Shown here: one piece after another, positions 10,152 through 20,072 of the stretch | Layout: the number at the start of each line of letters is the position of its first letter | Numbering within the stretch: position 1 is the first letter of the stretch | NCBI RefSeq assembly: GCF_022398315.1 | Contig: NZ_JAKEVF010000001.1 | Coordinates: forward strand, 151 to 64,150 | Direction of reading: 5' to 3' | DNA from: Shewanella sp. Isolate11 | GTDB taxonomy: Bacteria > Pseudomonadota > Gammaproteobacteria > Enterobacterales > Shewanellaceae | DNA: 64,000 nt | Made by a program: the position numbers and the translations under genes | The notes under the pieces: model-generated | Seen by the model: only the letters and a program-made list of their open reading frames with translations | Told to the model about the DNA's origin: nothing | Database searches by the model: none

Positions 10152-10178
10152 AAGGGGCGTAATACGCCCCTTAATTTT
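10152..10178 (+). terminator. Hairpin between argG and argH
   Basis: A 9-bp perfect stem AAGGGGCGT / ACGCCCCTT with a three-base loop, followed by AATTTTATT. The T-run is broken, so it may be a partial terminator or an mRNA-stability element that lowers argH relative to argG. Confidence 0.6.
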
Positions 10179-10201
10179 ATTAAATCAAAGAGGATGTCGA
10201 G

Positions 10202-11569
10202 ATGGCGTTATGGGGTGGAAGGTTTAGTCAAGAGAGCAGTGCACTGTTCAAACTTTTTAATGATTCATTACCCGTCGATTACCGTTTGATCGAAGAAGAT
10301 ATTGTCGGTTCGATAGCATGGGCCGATGCGATCACGGCAGTGGGCATCTTAACTGATGTTGAGTGTGTTGAGCTTAAACAAGCTTTGAATCAATTGCTTG
10401 ATGAAGTTAAAGATAAGCCAGAGTTAATTTTAGCGTCAGGCGCGGAAGATATTCACAGCTTTGTAGAGCAGTCATTAATCGCTAAAGTAGGCGATTTAGG
10501 TAAGAAGCTACATACAGGTCGTTCGCGTAATGATCAGGTGGCGACGGATCTTAAGTTATGGTGTAAGAAAGAGGGCAATGCTCTGCTTGAGCTGCTGATT
10601 AAGTTAAAGACTGCCTTATTGGATTTAGCCGAGCGCGAACTGGATGCCGTAATGCCGGGTTATACCCACCTTCAGCGTGCTCAACCTGTGGCGTTTGGTC
10701 ATTGGTGTTTAGCCTATGTTGAAATGTTCGAGCGAGACATTAGCCGCCTGCAAGATGCCCTCAAGCGCGCCGATACCTGTCCTCTTGGTTGTGGCGCCTT
10801 GGCAGGAACCGCTTATCCTATGGATCGCTATGTGTTGGCTAAGTCGTTAGATTTTGCTTCACCAGCATTAAACAGTTTAGATGCAGTATCGGATCGTGAT
10901 CATGTGATGGAGTTATGTAGTGACGCTTCGATTAGCATGATGCACTTAAGCCGTATGGCGGAAGACCTTATCTTCTTTAACAGTGGTGAAGCAGGCTTTA
11001 TCGATCTTGCCGATGATGTGACTTCAGGTTCTTCATTGATGCCACAGAAGAAAAACCCCGATGCGTTAGAACTTATTCGTGGTAAGACAGGTCGCGTCTA
11101 CGGTGCATTAGTGGGCATTTTAACGACAATGAAAGCCTTACCTTTGGCATATAACAAAGATATGCAAGAGGACAAAGAAGGCCTATTTGATGTGATGGAT
11201 AGCTGGGCTATTTGCTTAGAGATGGCAGCCTTAGTGTTATCTGGCTTAAAGGTTAACCGTGAAAATACCTATAGCGCGGCGCAGCAAGGTTACGCCAATG
11301 CAACTGAATTAGCCGATTATCTGGTGGCGAAAGGAATGCCGTTCAGAGAGGCACACCATGTCGTGGGGGAGGTTGTTGTTGCCGCCATTGCCGAGAAGAA
11401 GCCGATTGAAGATTTTGAACTTGCAGCGTTACAAACCTTCGCTGAAAGCATTGAACAAGATGTATATGATTGTTTAACAATTGATTCTTGTTTAGCAAAA
11501 CGTGAAGCACTAGGCGGTACCTCATTGCTACAAGTAAAAGCAGCATTGAGTGCAAAACAGCAAAAATAG
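10202..11569 (+). CDS. argH: Argininosuccinate lyase
   Basis: A 455-residue fumarase/aspartase-family lyase that releases arginine and fumarate. Visible motifs are WGGRFSQ at the N-terminus, [13 protein letters not shown], the [13 protein letters not shown] segment with the catalytic His, and the flexible loop [12 protein letters not shown] with the catalytic Ser. It ends at the normal length, without the ArgA-like acetyltransferase extension fused to ArgH in Vibrio and some relatives. It is the last gene of the arginine run. Confidence 0.97.
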   Translation: MALWGGRFSQESSALFKLFNDSLPVDYRLIEEDIVGSIAWADAITAVGILTDVECVELKQALNQLLDEVKDKPELILASGAEDIHSFVEQSLIAKVGDLGKKLHTGRSRNDQVATDLKLWCKKEGNALLELLIKLKTALLDLAERELDAVMPGYTHLQRAQPVAFGHWCLAYVEMFERDISRLQDALKRADTCPLGCGALAGTAYPMDRYVLAKSLDFASPALNSLDAVSDRDHVMELCSDASISMMHLSRMAEDLIFFNSGEAGFIDLADDVTSGSSLMPQKKNPDALELIRGKTGRVYGALVGILTTMKALPLAYNKDMQEDKEGLFDVMDSWAICLEMAALVLSGLKVNRENTYSAAQQGYANATELADYLVAKGMPFREAHHVVGEVVVAAIAEKKPIEDFELAALQTFAESIEQDVYDCLTIDSCLAKREALGGTSLLQVKAALSAKQQK

Positions 11570-11584
11570 TCGTATCAGTTGAAC

Positions 11585-11613
11585 AAAAAAACCTGCAGAT
11601 GCAGGTTTTTTTT
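11585..11613 (+). terminator. Terminator of the arginine gene run
   Basis: Stem AAAACCTGC / GCAGGTTTT with loop AGAT and eight T, 16 bases after the argH stop. Confidence 0.92.
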
Positions 11614-11730
11614 CGTTTTTAAATTTATAGCATCAAAAAATTGGCGCTATAAATTCACTGGTTATCTCTTATTTATCCGCATTTTATGCTGAAAAATAAA
11701 TCGATTTTGGTAACCCATTTTTACTGATTA

Positions 11731-14295
11731 TTATTGAAATAATTCCTCAACAGGATCTTCATTGAAGATATTTTCTTGTTCTTCCGGTTCGGTCGCAAAT
11801 TCGGTTGGCTCGGTACCGCGAATGAAGTATTCAAATGCGGTGGTGTAGTCGGTTTTTCTACTGAGTTTACCCGTGGCAAGATCGATACGCGCCGAGACGA
11901 TACCTTCTGGAGGTTGAGAAGGAACTTCAGGGGTGCCTGCCAAGGCATTTTTCATGAATTCGTTCCAGCCTGGGCCCGCGGTTTTTGCACCGGCTTCTGC
12001 TCCAGATATTTGGTCTTTAGCGCCATTAGCATCCCAAGTGGTACGGCCAAGTTCAATGCTGTGATCATCGAAACCAACCCAAATTGTGGTTGCTAAATTA
12101 GGATTAAACCCACTGAACCAGGTGTCTCTGGATTCGTTAGTCGTACCCGTTTTACCCGCGATATCATGTCGGTTGACTACTCGTGCGGCCCGCCAAGCGG
12201 TACCGTTCCAGCCTGTGCCTTTATTCCAGTCACCACCGCCCCAAATTACACTCTTCAAGGCTTCGGTGATAAGGAAGGCGGTTTGTTCCGAAATAATCCT
12301 TGGTGCATGTCGAGCATCGATAGCACAACCGTTATCGGCAACTTTCGCAGTATTTTCATCGCTTGTGGCTAACTCTTTAGCCATAGCCGCAAAAGGATCG
12401 TCCGCTACGGGCGCTTCTGTTGCTGGTGGAGTACAGGCTAAGGTGGGATTAGACTCTTCCACGACTTGATCGTAAGCATTATTAATGTGATCGATAAAAT
12501 AGGGCTCGACTTTATAACCGCCATTAGCAAACACAGAAAAAGCTGTGACCACTTGAAGTGGCGTTACTGATGCCGAACCGAGTGCTAATGATTCATTTTT
12601 GGGTAAATCGTCGCGGTCGAAACCAAACTTAACCAAAGTGTCTATAGCCGTATTTAGGCCTGTATAGCGCATGGCTCTCACTGACATGACGTTAATCGAT
12701 TGCGCTAAGCCTACGCGTAATCGAGTTGGCCCAGTATATTTGTCTGGAGAGTTCTTCGGACGCCATGCGGTGCCCTGACGAATATCGGCATTATTGATCG
12801 GCGCATTATTGATCAGGGTTGCTAAGGTGTAACCTTTTTCAAGGGCTGCGGTATAGATAAAGGGTTTGATATTTGAGCCTAACTGACGTTTGGCTTGGGT
12901 CACACGGTTATATTGGCTGGTATAGAAACTATAGCCACCGACCAAGGTTTTGATCGAACCATTATGGGGGTCAACAGACACAATAGCGCTGGCTACTTCG
13001 GGGATTTGAGACAATTGCCAGATATCATTATTGTGTCTTATCCAAATTTGTTCGCCCACGGTAAGCACATCTGAAGCCTGCTTAGGGGCTTTGCTTTGAC
13101 GTTTATTGCTGATGAATTTACGCGCCCACTGAAGCCCTGCCCAGGTCAGAGTATGCGTTTGTCCATCAGGAGTCAGTACTTGCGCGCTTTGCTCTGCAAG
13201 ACTTAATACTGCTGCTGGAATCAATCCTTGGAAGGCTTGTGTTTCATCAAGTTTATCGATGATCTGCTCAGTGGCTGGGACATCACCTTGCCACAGCACC
13301 TTAGTGGCACCGCGATAACCATGACGTTCATCGTAGGAATACACATTGTCTCTAAGTGCCTGCTGAGCATAGAGCTGTAGCGTTGAGTCGATAGTGGTAT
13401 AAACGTTATATCCACCAGTATAGGCTTCTTCTTCGCCATACTTTTCAACTAAATAATCACGCGCCATTTCAGAAATATAGGGAGCATACAACTCAACTTC
13501 CGCGCCGTGATATCTGGCGGTCACAGGTGCAGTGATAGCAGCTTGATATTGTGCCTGAGTTATATTTTCTTTTTCCAGCATTCGGCTGAGTACCCAGTTG
13601 CGGCGATTTTTGGCTCGCTCAGGGTTTCTAATCGGGTTAGCTGCAGACGGTGCTTGAGGTAAACCGGCAATCATGGCCATTTCAGGCAGGGTTAGTTGAT
13701 CAAGCTCTTTACCATAATACACTTGCGCAGCCGCACCAACGCCATAGGCTCGGTTACCTAAAAACGAGCGATTGAGATAGAGAGTTAAGATTTCTTGCTT
13801 ACTCAGTGCTTGTTCAATTTTTAAGGCTAAGAAGATCTCTTTAATCTTTCGGATATAGGTTTTTTCTCTTGATAAGAAAAAGCCACGAGCAACCTGCTGA
13901 GTAATGGTACTGGCACCTTGGCTTTTTTTGCCTGTGGTCGCTAATATGACCGCAGCACGCAAAATACCGATAGGATCGATCCCTTTATGTTCGAAGAAAC
14001 GTGCATCTTCGGTATCGAGTACCGCATTGATCAATTGTTCAGGGACTTGTTCATATTCAATAGGAATCCGGCGTTTTTCACCAAATTGTGAAATTAATTT
14101 GCCATCATGACTATATATACGCAGTGGCGTCTGCAACTTTACCGTTTTTAAGGTAGTAACATCTGGTAGTTCAGGAAGTACATAAAAGTAAGCGGCGGCG
14201 ATGGCAGCTATCCCTAAAAGGGTGAGGCTAAATAGCGCAATTATAATTCGTTTAAACCACTTCACCAGACGATTCCAATATTGTAATGCAGGCAC
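11731..14295 (-). CDS. mrcA: Penicillin-binding protein 1A
   Basis: An 854-residue class A bifunctional peptidoglycan synthase. Residues about 15-35 are the membrane anchor. The glycosyltransferase domain follows, with EDARFFEHKGIDPIGILRA, GASTITQQVAR and ALKIEQALSKQEILTLYLN. An inserted OB-like segment and then the transpeptidase domain come next, with the SxxK serine in LGSNIKPFIYTAALEKG, SxN in AQSINVMSV and KTGTT in AGKTGTTNESRD. LpoA, its outer-membrane activator in E. coli, is encoded at 28349-30193. The gene is divergent from pilM, as in E. coli mrcA-hofM. Confidence 0.97.
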   Translation of the reverse strand: MPALQYWNRLVKWFKRIIIALFSLTLLGIAAIAAAYFYVLPELPDVTTLKTVKLQTPLRIYSHDGKLISQFGEKRRIPIEYEQVPEQLINAVLDTEDARFFEHKGIDPIGILRAAVILATTGKKSQGASTITQQVARGFFLSREKTYIRKIKEIFLALKIEQALSKQEILTLYLNRSFLGNRAYGVGAAAQVYYGKELDQLTLPEMAMIAGLPQAPSAANPIRNPERAKNRRNWVLSRMLEKENITQAQYQAAITAPVTARYHGAEVELYAPYISEMARDYLVEKYGEEEAYTGGYNVYTTIDSTLQLYAQQALRDNVYSYDERHGYRGATKVLWQGDVPATEQIIDKLDETQAFQGLIPAAVLSLAEQSAQVLTPDGQTHTLTWAGLQWARKFISNKRQSKAPKQASDVLTVGEQIWIRHNNDIWQLSQIPEVASAIVSVDPHNGSIKTLVGGYSFYTSQYNRVTQAKRQLGSNIKPFIYTAALEKGYTLATLINNAPINNADIRQGTAWRPKNSPDKYTGPTRLRVGLAQSINVMSVRAMRYTGLNTAIDTLVKFGFDRDDLPKNESLALGSASVTPLQVVTAFSVFANGGYKVEPYFIDHINNAYDQVVEESNPTLACTPPATEAPVADDPFAAMAKELATSDENTAKVADNGCAIDARHAPRIISEQTAFLITEALKSVIWGGGDWNKGTGWNGTAWRAARVVNRHDIAGKTGTTNESRDTWFSGFNPNLATTIWVGFDDHSIELGRTTWDANGAKDQISGAEAGAKTAGPGWNEFMKNALAGTPEVPSQPPEGIVSARIDLATGKLSRKTDYTTAFEYFIRGTEPTEFATEPEEQENIFNEDPVEELFQ

Positions 14296-14449
14296 AACAG
14301 TATATAAGGCGAGTCGCTAATGGTGAAGTAAAAATAATGGTCAAAAAAATGGCCATTGCAAATGTTGCAAACATTTTATATTAATATCTATAACGGGTTG
14401 ATTTTGTGCTAATCTAATTCTGAAACTATAACAAAAGTGACAATGGACT

Positions 14450-15529
14450 ATGCTTTCAAACTTATGGAAGCGTCAGGCTCCGCAGATGGTGGGGATCGAT
14501 ATCGGTTCGCACGAAATAAAAGCAATACTGCTGAGTAAGACTGCTGATGGCTATAAAATATTGAGTCACACGGCTGTGCCAGTTAAAAAAGGTGCGGTTA
14601 ATGATCATGAAATTCGGGATACAGATGCTGTTTTAGAATCACTAAAAGTCATTAAGCGATCGCTTCCCAAAACGGTGAAATATGCAGCCGTTGCGGTTTC
14701 GGGATCGGCGGTAATGACCAAAGTTATCTATATGGATGCCGCATTGAGCGAAGAAGAGATGGAAACTCAGATTGAGATTGAGGCGGATAACCTTATTCCG
14801 TATTCACTCGATGAAGTAAGTATCGACTTCGAAACTCTGAACGTGAATGCTACCGACCCGTCTCGAGTGGATGTGCTACTCAGTGCTTGCCGAACAGAAA
14901 ATATCGATGCGCGCGTTGAGAGCCTTGATGGCATTAACCTAGAAACCAAAGTGGTTGATATTGAAGGTTATGCTTTAGGCCGTTCGTTTGAGTTAATCGC
15001 ATCACAATTACCCGAAAATGCTGAAAACAAAGTGGTTGCATTGGTCGACATTGGTGCCAATATGACTACAGTCGCTGTGATTGAAGGTGGCGAAACAACC
15101 TTCATTCGTGAGCAAGCCTTTGGCGGTGAGCAGTTTACTCAATCTATCCTTTCTTTTTATGGTATGGATCATGAGCAAGCTGAAAAGGCCAAAGTGGAAG
15201 GCGATTTACCACGCAACTATATGTTTGAAGTTTTATCTCCGTTTCAAACTCAACTCTTACAGCAAATTAAAAGAACAATTCAAATCTATTGCACTTCTAG
15301 CGGTAAAGATAAAGTCGACCATATTGTGTTATGTGGTGGTACTTCTAAATTGGAAGGCATGGCAAATTTGCTCACTAATGAATTGGGTGTGCACACGATA
15401 ATTGCTGATCCATTCCAAGGTTGTCTTTATGCCGATGATGAGTTAAAAACCGCTTTGCAGCCCAATATTAATAAATATATGGTCGCTTGTGGATTGGCGC
15501 TGAGGAGTTATTCTGAATGGCGAACATAA
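14450..15529 (+). CDS. pilM: Type IV pilus inner-membrane platform protein PilM
   Basis: A 359-residue FtsA/MreB-like actin-fold protein on the cytoplasmic face of the type IV pilus machine, where it binds the PilN N-terminus. MVGIDIGSHEIKAILL is the phosphate 1 motif, ALVDIGANMTTVAVIEGG is phosphate 2, and VLCGGTSKLEGM is the adenosine motif. It is the first gene of the pilMNOPQ operon and overlaps pilN by 13 bp. There is no signal peptide. Confidence 0.95.
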   Translation: MLSNLWKRQAPQMVGIDIGSHEIKAILLSKTADGYKILSHTAVPVKKGAVNDHEIRDTDAVLESLKVIKRSLPKTVKYAAVAVSGSAVMTKVIYMDAALSEEEMETQIEIEADNLIPYSLDEVSIDFETLNVNATDPSRVDVLLSACRTENIDARVESLDGINLETKVVDIEGYALGRSFELIASQLPENAENKVVALVDIGANMTTVAVIEGGETTFIREQAFGGEQFTQSILSFYGMDHEQAEKAKVEGDLPRNYMFEVLSPFQTQLLQQIKRTIQIYCTSSGKDKVDHIVLCGGTSKLEGMANLLTNELGVHTIIADPFQGCLYADDELKTALQPNINKYMVACGLALRSYSEWRT

Positions 15530-16098
15530 ATTTATTACCTTGGCGTGAAGAGGCAAGAGAAAAACAAAAGCGTGATTATTTAGGAATATTAGCGGCCGTT
15601 TTTATTTGCGCATCTTTGGTTGTCTATTTAGCGTTAACGGTGGTTGATATGATGACCGAAGAGCAAAAAGGCAGAAATGCTTATCTTCAATCAGAAATTC
15701 AATTATTAGAAAAACAGATTGCCGAAATTAAAAAGATTAAAGAGCGCAAAAAAGATATTGAGCGCCGAACAGATATTATTCTAAATCTACAGCAGGCTCG
15801 AAACTTACCAACCCATGTATTGGATGAGTTGGTGCGTATTGTACCGCCAGGAATATACCTCTCTAGTATTGAGAAAAAAGGTAGCCTACTTTGGATTGAG
15901 GGACGTAGTGAATCGAATAACAATGTCGCAAATATGATGCGAAAGGTGAAAACGTCACAATGGTTACACGATCCAAATATGCGCTCTATCGTTTCCCAAA
16001 ACGAAGAGATGCGTCAATTGCAGCGATTTAGCCTACGCGTTTCAATTGGTGAGGAAGATGCCAACAGTGAAAAGCCAGCTGAAGGAGCCAGCAAATGA
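15517..16098 (+). CDS. pilN: Type IV pilus assembly protein PilN
   Basis: A 193-residue bitopic membrane protein. Its first residues are INLLPWREEARE, the conserved peptide that docks into PilM. One transmembrane helix spans about 24-44 (LGILAAVFICASLVVYLALT), followed by a coiled coil (LLEKQIAEIKKIKERKKDIE) and a periplasmic ferredoxin-like domain. It pairs with PilO in the alignment complex. Its start lies inside pilM and its stop overlaps pilO by 4 bp, so translation is coupled. Confidence 0.95.
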   Translation: MANINLLPWREEAREKQKRDYLGILAAVFICASLVVYLALTVVDMMTEEQKGRNAYLQSEIQLLEKQIAEIKKIKERKKDIERRTDIILNLQQARNLPTHVLDELVRIVPPGIYLSSIEKKGSLLWIEGRSESNNNVANMMRKVKTSQWLHDPNMRSIVSQNEEMRQLQRFSLRVSIGEEDANSEKPAEGASK

Positions 16099-16721
16099 AA
16101 CTCGATTTGAGTGAATTTAATGATATCGACTTCGAGAACATTGGCGGTTGGCCGAAACAAGTTAAAGTGGTTTTTGCTGCTTTCCTCGCAATAATTATTT
16201 TTATTGCGGGTTATTACCTTTTTGTTTCAGATTCCATCGATATTTTGCAGCGCGAACAAGATAAAGAAGTCACCTTGCGAGATGATTTTAAAGCGAAATA
16301 TCAATTAGCAGCTAATCTTAAGCTATATCGAGAGCAGCTTGCCGTTATGGAAGTACAATTTGCTGAATTGTTGAAGATGCTGCCATCGCAGAATGAGATG
16401 CCCGGTTTATTAGATGACTTAACCTTTGTGGCGACTGATTCAGCATTAGGCATTCAAAGTTTAGAATGGAAAGAAGAAGTTCAACGCGATTTTTATATTG
16501 AATTCCCAATTAGCATGTCTGTGAGTGGTAATTATCATGAGATGGGGCAATTTGTTAGTGATGTAGCGAAACTTCCACGTATCGTCAGCTTGCATGATTT
16601 TGTGATTAAACGAAATGATTCTGGTAACTTAGCGATGGAAATTTTAGCTAAAACCTATCGTTTCAAAGAGGGTGCCGAGTTGCCTAAAGAAAAGGATGCA
16701 AAAAAGGGGGCTAAGAAATGA
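16095..16721 (+). CDS. pilO: Type IV pilus assembly protein PilO
   Basis: A 208-residue inner-membrane protein. A short cytoplasmic tail is followed by a transmembrane helix near 25-45 (VVFAAFLAIIIFIAGYYLFV), a coiled coil and a periplasmic ferredoxin-like domain containing LPSQNEMPGLLDDL, a conserved PilO stretch. It forms heterodimers with PilN and contacts PilP. A lysine-rich tail ends the protein. ATGA overlaps couple it to both neighbours. Confidence 0.95.
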   Translation: MKLDLSEFNDIDFENIGGWPKQVKVVFAAFLAIIIFIAGYYLFVSDSIDILQREQDKEVTLRDDFKAKYQLAANLKLYREQLAVMEVQFAELLKMLPSQNEMPGLLDDLTFVATDSALGIQSLEWKEEVQRDFYIEFPISMSVSGNYHEMGQFVSDVAKLPRIVSLHDFVIKRNDSGNLAMEILAKTYRFKEGAELPKEKDAKKGAKK

Positions 16722-17233
16722 AGAAGCTTTCCCTATTGATCCTGAGTGTGCTAGTTACTGGCTGTATGGGAGACCGTAGCGATTTAGAACAGTTCGTCAC
16801 TACGACGAAAGCTGAACATGTTGCGCGTATTCCACCGTTAAAAGAACCACCTAAGTTTGAGCATTTTAGTTATCAAGCAAGTTTAATGCGTAGTCCGTTT
16901 GTACCCCCTTCGCGTGAATTGACGGAAGAAGTTGTCGATACCACAAAAGATTGTTTACAGCCTGATTTGAAAAGAAGAAAAGGGCGATTGGAAACATATG
17001 CACTAGATAATCTTAAGATGCGTGGTACCTTAAGCGAAGATAAACAAATTTGGGCATTAATCGAAACTAATGATGGTAGTGTTTATCGTTTAGGGATCGG
17101 TGAATATTTGGGGCTTTATCACGGCAAAATTGCTAAAGTAACACCACAAACAATCGAAATAATTGAATTAATTCCGGATGGAACTGGTTGCTGGGCTGAA
17201 AGGATGAGCAACATGGAACTTACTGGTGGATAA
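16718..17233 (+). CDS. pilP: Type IV pilus lipoprotein PilP
   Basis: A 171-residue inner-membrane lipoprotein with the lipid-acceptor Cys16 (VLVTGC). The flexible N-terminal half binds PilN/PilO. The C-terminal beta domain, starting around LETYALDNLKMRGTL, contacts the PilQ N-domains. GDGSVYRLGIGEYLG-type residues (here NDGSVYRLGIGEYLG) are the family hallmark. It overlaps pilO by 4 bp and lies 21 bp before pilQ. Confidence 0.95.
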   Translation: MKKLSLLILSVLVTGCMGDRSDLEQFVTTTKAEHVARIPPLKEPPKFEHFSYQASLMRSPFVPPSRELTEEVVDTTKDCLQPDLKRRKGRLETYALDNLKMRGTLSEDKQIWALIETNDGSVYRLGIGEYLGLYHGKIAKVTPQTIEIIELIPDGTGCWAERMSNMELTGG

Positions 17234-17254
17234 CGAGCGAAGGATGAGGGAATA

Positions 17255-19306
17255 ATGGAATCTTCTGCCGCAAAAAACGCATTATTAAATATGTCACCTT
17301 TTTTTAAAGCAGCATTAATTTTGGCTTTAGCTTTAGGTGTGGCGCCGTATTCTTCTGCTGCAAACCGTTTGGTAGATGTAAAGTATCACTCGGTTGTTGA
17401 TCATCAACTGGAATTACAGTTGGTATTTGAAGAGAGTGTTACAGAGCCTCAAATTAACTTGAATGCATCACCGGCCCAAATCGTTTTGGGTTTCGATGAT
17501 AGTACTTCTAACTTGGAGAAAGATACGCTACCGATTAATAACGTTGATGTGAAATCGGTTGCAATCACTCAGGATAGCGCACAATTAAAAGTGCAGGTTA
17601 ATTTAGCTAAGGTAAAAGCTTATCAAGGAAGAGTGGTAGGCAATACATATCGACTTACTATTAATGATGAAATTGCCAGTGGTAGTAATACTGCTTCTAA
17701 TCCTTTCGTTAATGCGGTAAAAACCATTGATTTTCGTCGTGGTGCTAATGGCGGTGGTGAATTACTGGTTAATCTGAATAATGCCTCGGTAGCGGCCAAC
17801 GTCGAGCAAGTGGGCGCTAAATTAGAGGTCAAACTCTATAACACTGACATTAATTCCGATTTGCTTTACGTTATGGATGTGCGTGATTTTGCCACTCCAG
17901 TGAAAAGTTTTGAGACCTTCAAAGAAGATTTAACGACACGAGTATTGGTGGATATTTCAGGTCAATATGATTACAGCTATAAACAAGAGGGTAATCTTTT
18001 CCGTCTGAGCATCGCTAAGGCCGAAAAGGCGACAGTGGAAAAGGAAGAGAAAAAATATAATGGTCGCTCATTGTCGTTGAACTTCCAAAGTATCTCAGTT
18101 CGTACCGTATTACAGATCATCGCCGATTATAACAACTTTAACTTAGTGACCAGTGACAGTGTCGAAGGTGATATTACACTTCGCTTAGACGATGTACCTT
18201 GGGATCAAGCACTGGATCTGATTCTACAAACCAAGGGCTTAGATAAGCGAATTGAAGGCAATATTTTAATGGTGGCACCCGCCGAAGAAATTGCTATTCG
18301 TGAAAGCCAAGAACTAAAGAATAAACAAGAAGTACAAGAACTAGCACCACTCTATTCTGAGTATTTGCAAATTAACTATGCCAAGGCGACAGACATTGCT
18401 GCGTTGTTAAAAGGTGATGATTCAAGTTTGCTATCGGGTAGAGGTTCCGTAGCCGTTGATGATCGAACTAACACCCTGTTAGTTAAAGACACTGAAGAAA
18501 GTTTAGAGAATATTCACCGTCTGATTGAGGTGTTAGATATTCCGATCCGTCAGGTGTTGATCGAATCACGCATGGTGACAGTTAAAGACAGTGTTGCTGA
18601 AGATCTTGGGATCAAATGGGGTGTTACCGATCAGCAAGGCTCTAAAGGTACATCGGGAACTATCGCCGGTGCGGCAGATATCGCGAATGGTATTGTGCCT
18701 AGTGTCAATGATAGATTGAACGTTAATTTACCCGCTGCAGCATCTAACCCAGCAAGTATCGCATTCCACGTTGCTAAACTTGCCGATGGTACCTTACTCG
18801 ACCTTGAATTGAGCGCGCTAGAGCAAGAGAGTAAGGGTGAAATTATTGCCAGTCCACGTATCACTACTTCGAACCAAAAAGCGGCTTATATCGAGCAGGG
18901 TGTTGAAATCCCTTATGTTGAGTCTGCTTCAAGCGGTGCTGCGACAGTACAATTTAAGAAGGCTGTATTGTCGTTACGTGTGACGCCACAAATTACGCCA
19001 GATAATCGCGTTATCTTAGATCTTGAAATCACTCAAGATGCACAAGGTAAAACCGTAGATACTCCATTAGGGCAAGCGGTTTCTATCGATACTCAGCGTA
19101 TCGGAACTCAAGTGCTGGTGGATCATGGTGAGACAATTGTTTTAGGTGGTATTTATCAGCAACAATTGATCAGTAGTGTGAGCAAGGTACCTGTATTAGG
19201 TGATATTCCATTCTTGGGTTATCTATTTAGAAATACTTCTGACTCGAACGAACGTCAAGAGCTATTGATTTTCGTGACGCCTAAAATCATCTCTGAAAAA
19301 CTTTAA
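17255..19306 (+). CDS. pilQ: Type IV pilus secretin PilQ
   Basis: A 683-residue outer-membrane secretin through which the pilus exits. The leader is hydrophobic (AALILALALGVAPYSSAA, about 19-36). Two AMIN-like peptidoglycan-binding beta domains occupy roughly residues 40-255. The STN and N1 ring domains follow (LSLNFQSISVRTVLQIIADY; LQINYAKATDIAALL). The secretin barrel starts near 430 and ends with GGIYQQQ, VPVLGDIPFLGYLF and LLIFVTPKII. A good GAAGGATGAGGG site precedes the ATG. A terminator follows. Confidence 0.96.
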   Translation: MESSAAKNALLNMSPFFKAALILALALGVAPYSSAANRLVDVKYHSVVDHQLELQLVFEESVTEPQINLNASPAQIVLGFDDSTSNLEKDTLPINNVDVKSVAITQDSAQLKVQVNLAKVKAYQGRVVGNTYRLTINDEIASGSNTASNPFVNAVKTIDFRRGANGGGELLVNLNNASVAANVEQVGAKLEVKLYNTDINSDLLYVMDVRDFATPVKSFETFKEDLTTRVLVDISGQYDYSYKQEGNLFRLSIAKAEKATVEKEEKKYNGRSLSLNFQSISVRTVLQIIADYNNFNLVTSDSVEGDITLRLDDVPWDQALDLILQTKGLDKRIEGNILMVAPAEEIAIRESQELKNKQEVQELAPLYSEYLQINYAKATDIAALLKGDDSSLLSGRGSVAVDDRTNTLLVKDTEESLENIHRLIEVLDIPIRQVLIESRMVTVKDSVAEDLGIKWGVTDQQGSKGTSGTIAGAADIANGIVPSVNDRLNVNLPAAASNPASIAFHVAKLADGTLLDLELSALEQESKGEIIASPRITTSNQKAAYIEQGVEIPYVESASSGAATVQFKKAVLSLRVTPQITPDNRVILDLEITQDAQGKTVDTPLGQAVSIDTQRIGTQVLVDHGETIVLGGIYQQQLISSVSKVPVLGDIPFLGYLFRNTSDSNERQELLIFVTPKIISEKL

Positions 19307-19343
19307 TCTATGGGTTAATTCTCGCTCAGAGAAAAGATAGTTG

Positions 19344-19373
19344 AAAAAGCCAGCGCATTTGCGCTGGCTTTTT
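19344..19373 (+). terminator. Terminator of pilMNOPQ
   Basis: Long stem AAAAAGCCAGCGC / GCGCTGGCTTTTT with a short loop, 38 bases after the pilQ stop. Confidence 0.93.
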
Positions 19374-19540
19374 AGTCGAATAGTATAATTTCACAGAATT
19401 TACTCCCATCTCTTGCCTTTAAGGTGAGTTAACTGAGATAATCCATGGTCAAGTCTCATTAGAGCAAGGTAACATTTAAGGTCGGCCTGATTTTCTGGTT
19501 GACGTAGGCAAACTTCATATAAGATTCAGACGTAAAAGCA

Positions 19541-20056
19541 ATGGCTGAAAAACGTAATATTTTCCTAGTAGGTCCTATGGGGGCTGGTAAAAGCACTATA
19601 GGTCGTCATCTGGCGCAGATGCTCCATTTAGAATTCCACGATTCCGATCAAGAAATTGAAAGCCGTACAGGTGCGGATATCGCGTGGGTATTTGACGTTG
19701 AAGGCGAAGAAGGATTTCGTCGTCGCGAAACACAAGTTGTCGCTGATTTAACTGAAAAACAAGGTATTGTTTTAGCTACCGGCGGCGGATCAATCCAGAG
19801 CAAAGATATTAGAAACAACCTGTCAGCTCGCGGTATTGTGGTTTATTTAGAAACAACTATTGATAAGCAAGTTGCGCGTACTCAACGTGATAAGCGTCGC
19901 CCATTATTACAAGTTGATGATCCTCGCGAGGTGTTAGAGAACCTTGCTGCTATTCGTAATCCACTTTACGAAGAGATTGCCGATGTCATCGTTAAAACCG
20001 ATGAACAGAGTGCAAAGGTGGTTGCTAATCAAATCATCGAACAGTTAGGTTTTTAA
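19541..20056 (+). CDS. aroK: Shikimate kinase
   Basis: A 171-residue P-loop kinase phosphorylating shikimate at the 3-hydroxyl in aromatic amino acid synthesis. The Walker A motif GPMGAGKST spans residues 11-19. Shikimate-binding residues lie in FHDSDQEIE and the GGG loop ATGGGSIQ; the lid contains RDKRRPLL. It is the first gene of aroK-aroB-damX-dam, 16 bp before aroB. Confidence 0.96.
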   Translation: MAEKRNIFLVGPMGAGKSTIGRHLAQMLHLEFHDSDQEIESRTGADIAWVFDVEGEEGFRRRETQVVADLTEKQGIVLATGGGSIQSKDIRNNLSARGIVVYLETTIDKQVARTQRDKRRPLLQVDDPREVLENLAAIRNPLYEEIADVIVKTDEQSAKVVANQIIEQLGF

Positions 20057-20072
20057 TCATTTAGGCGGTCAC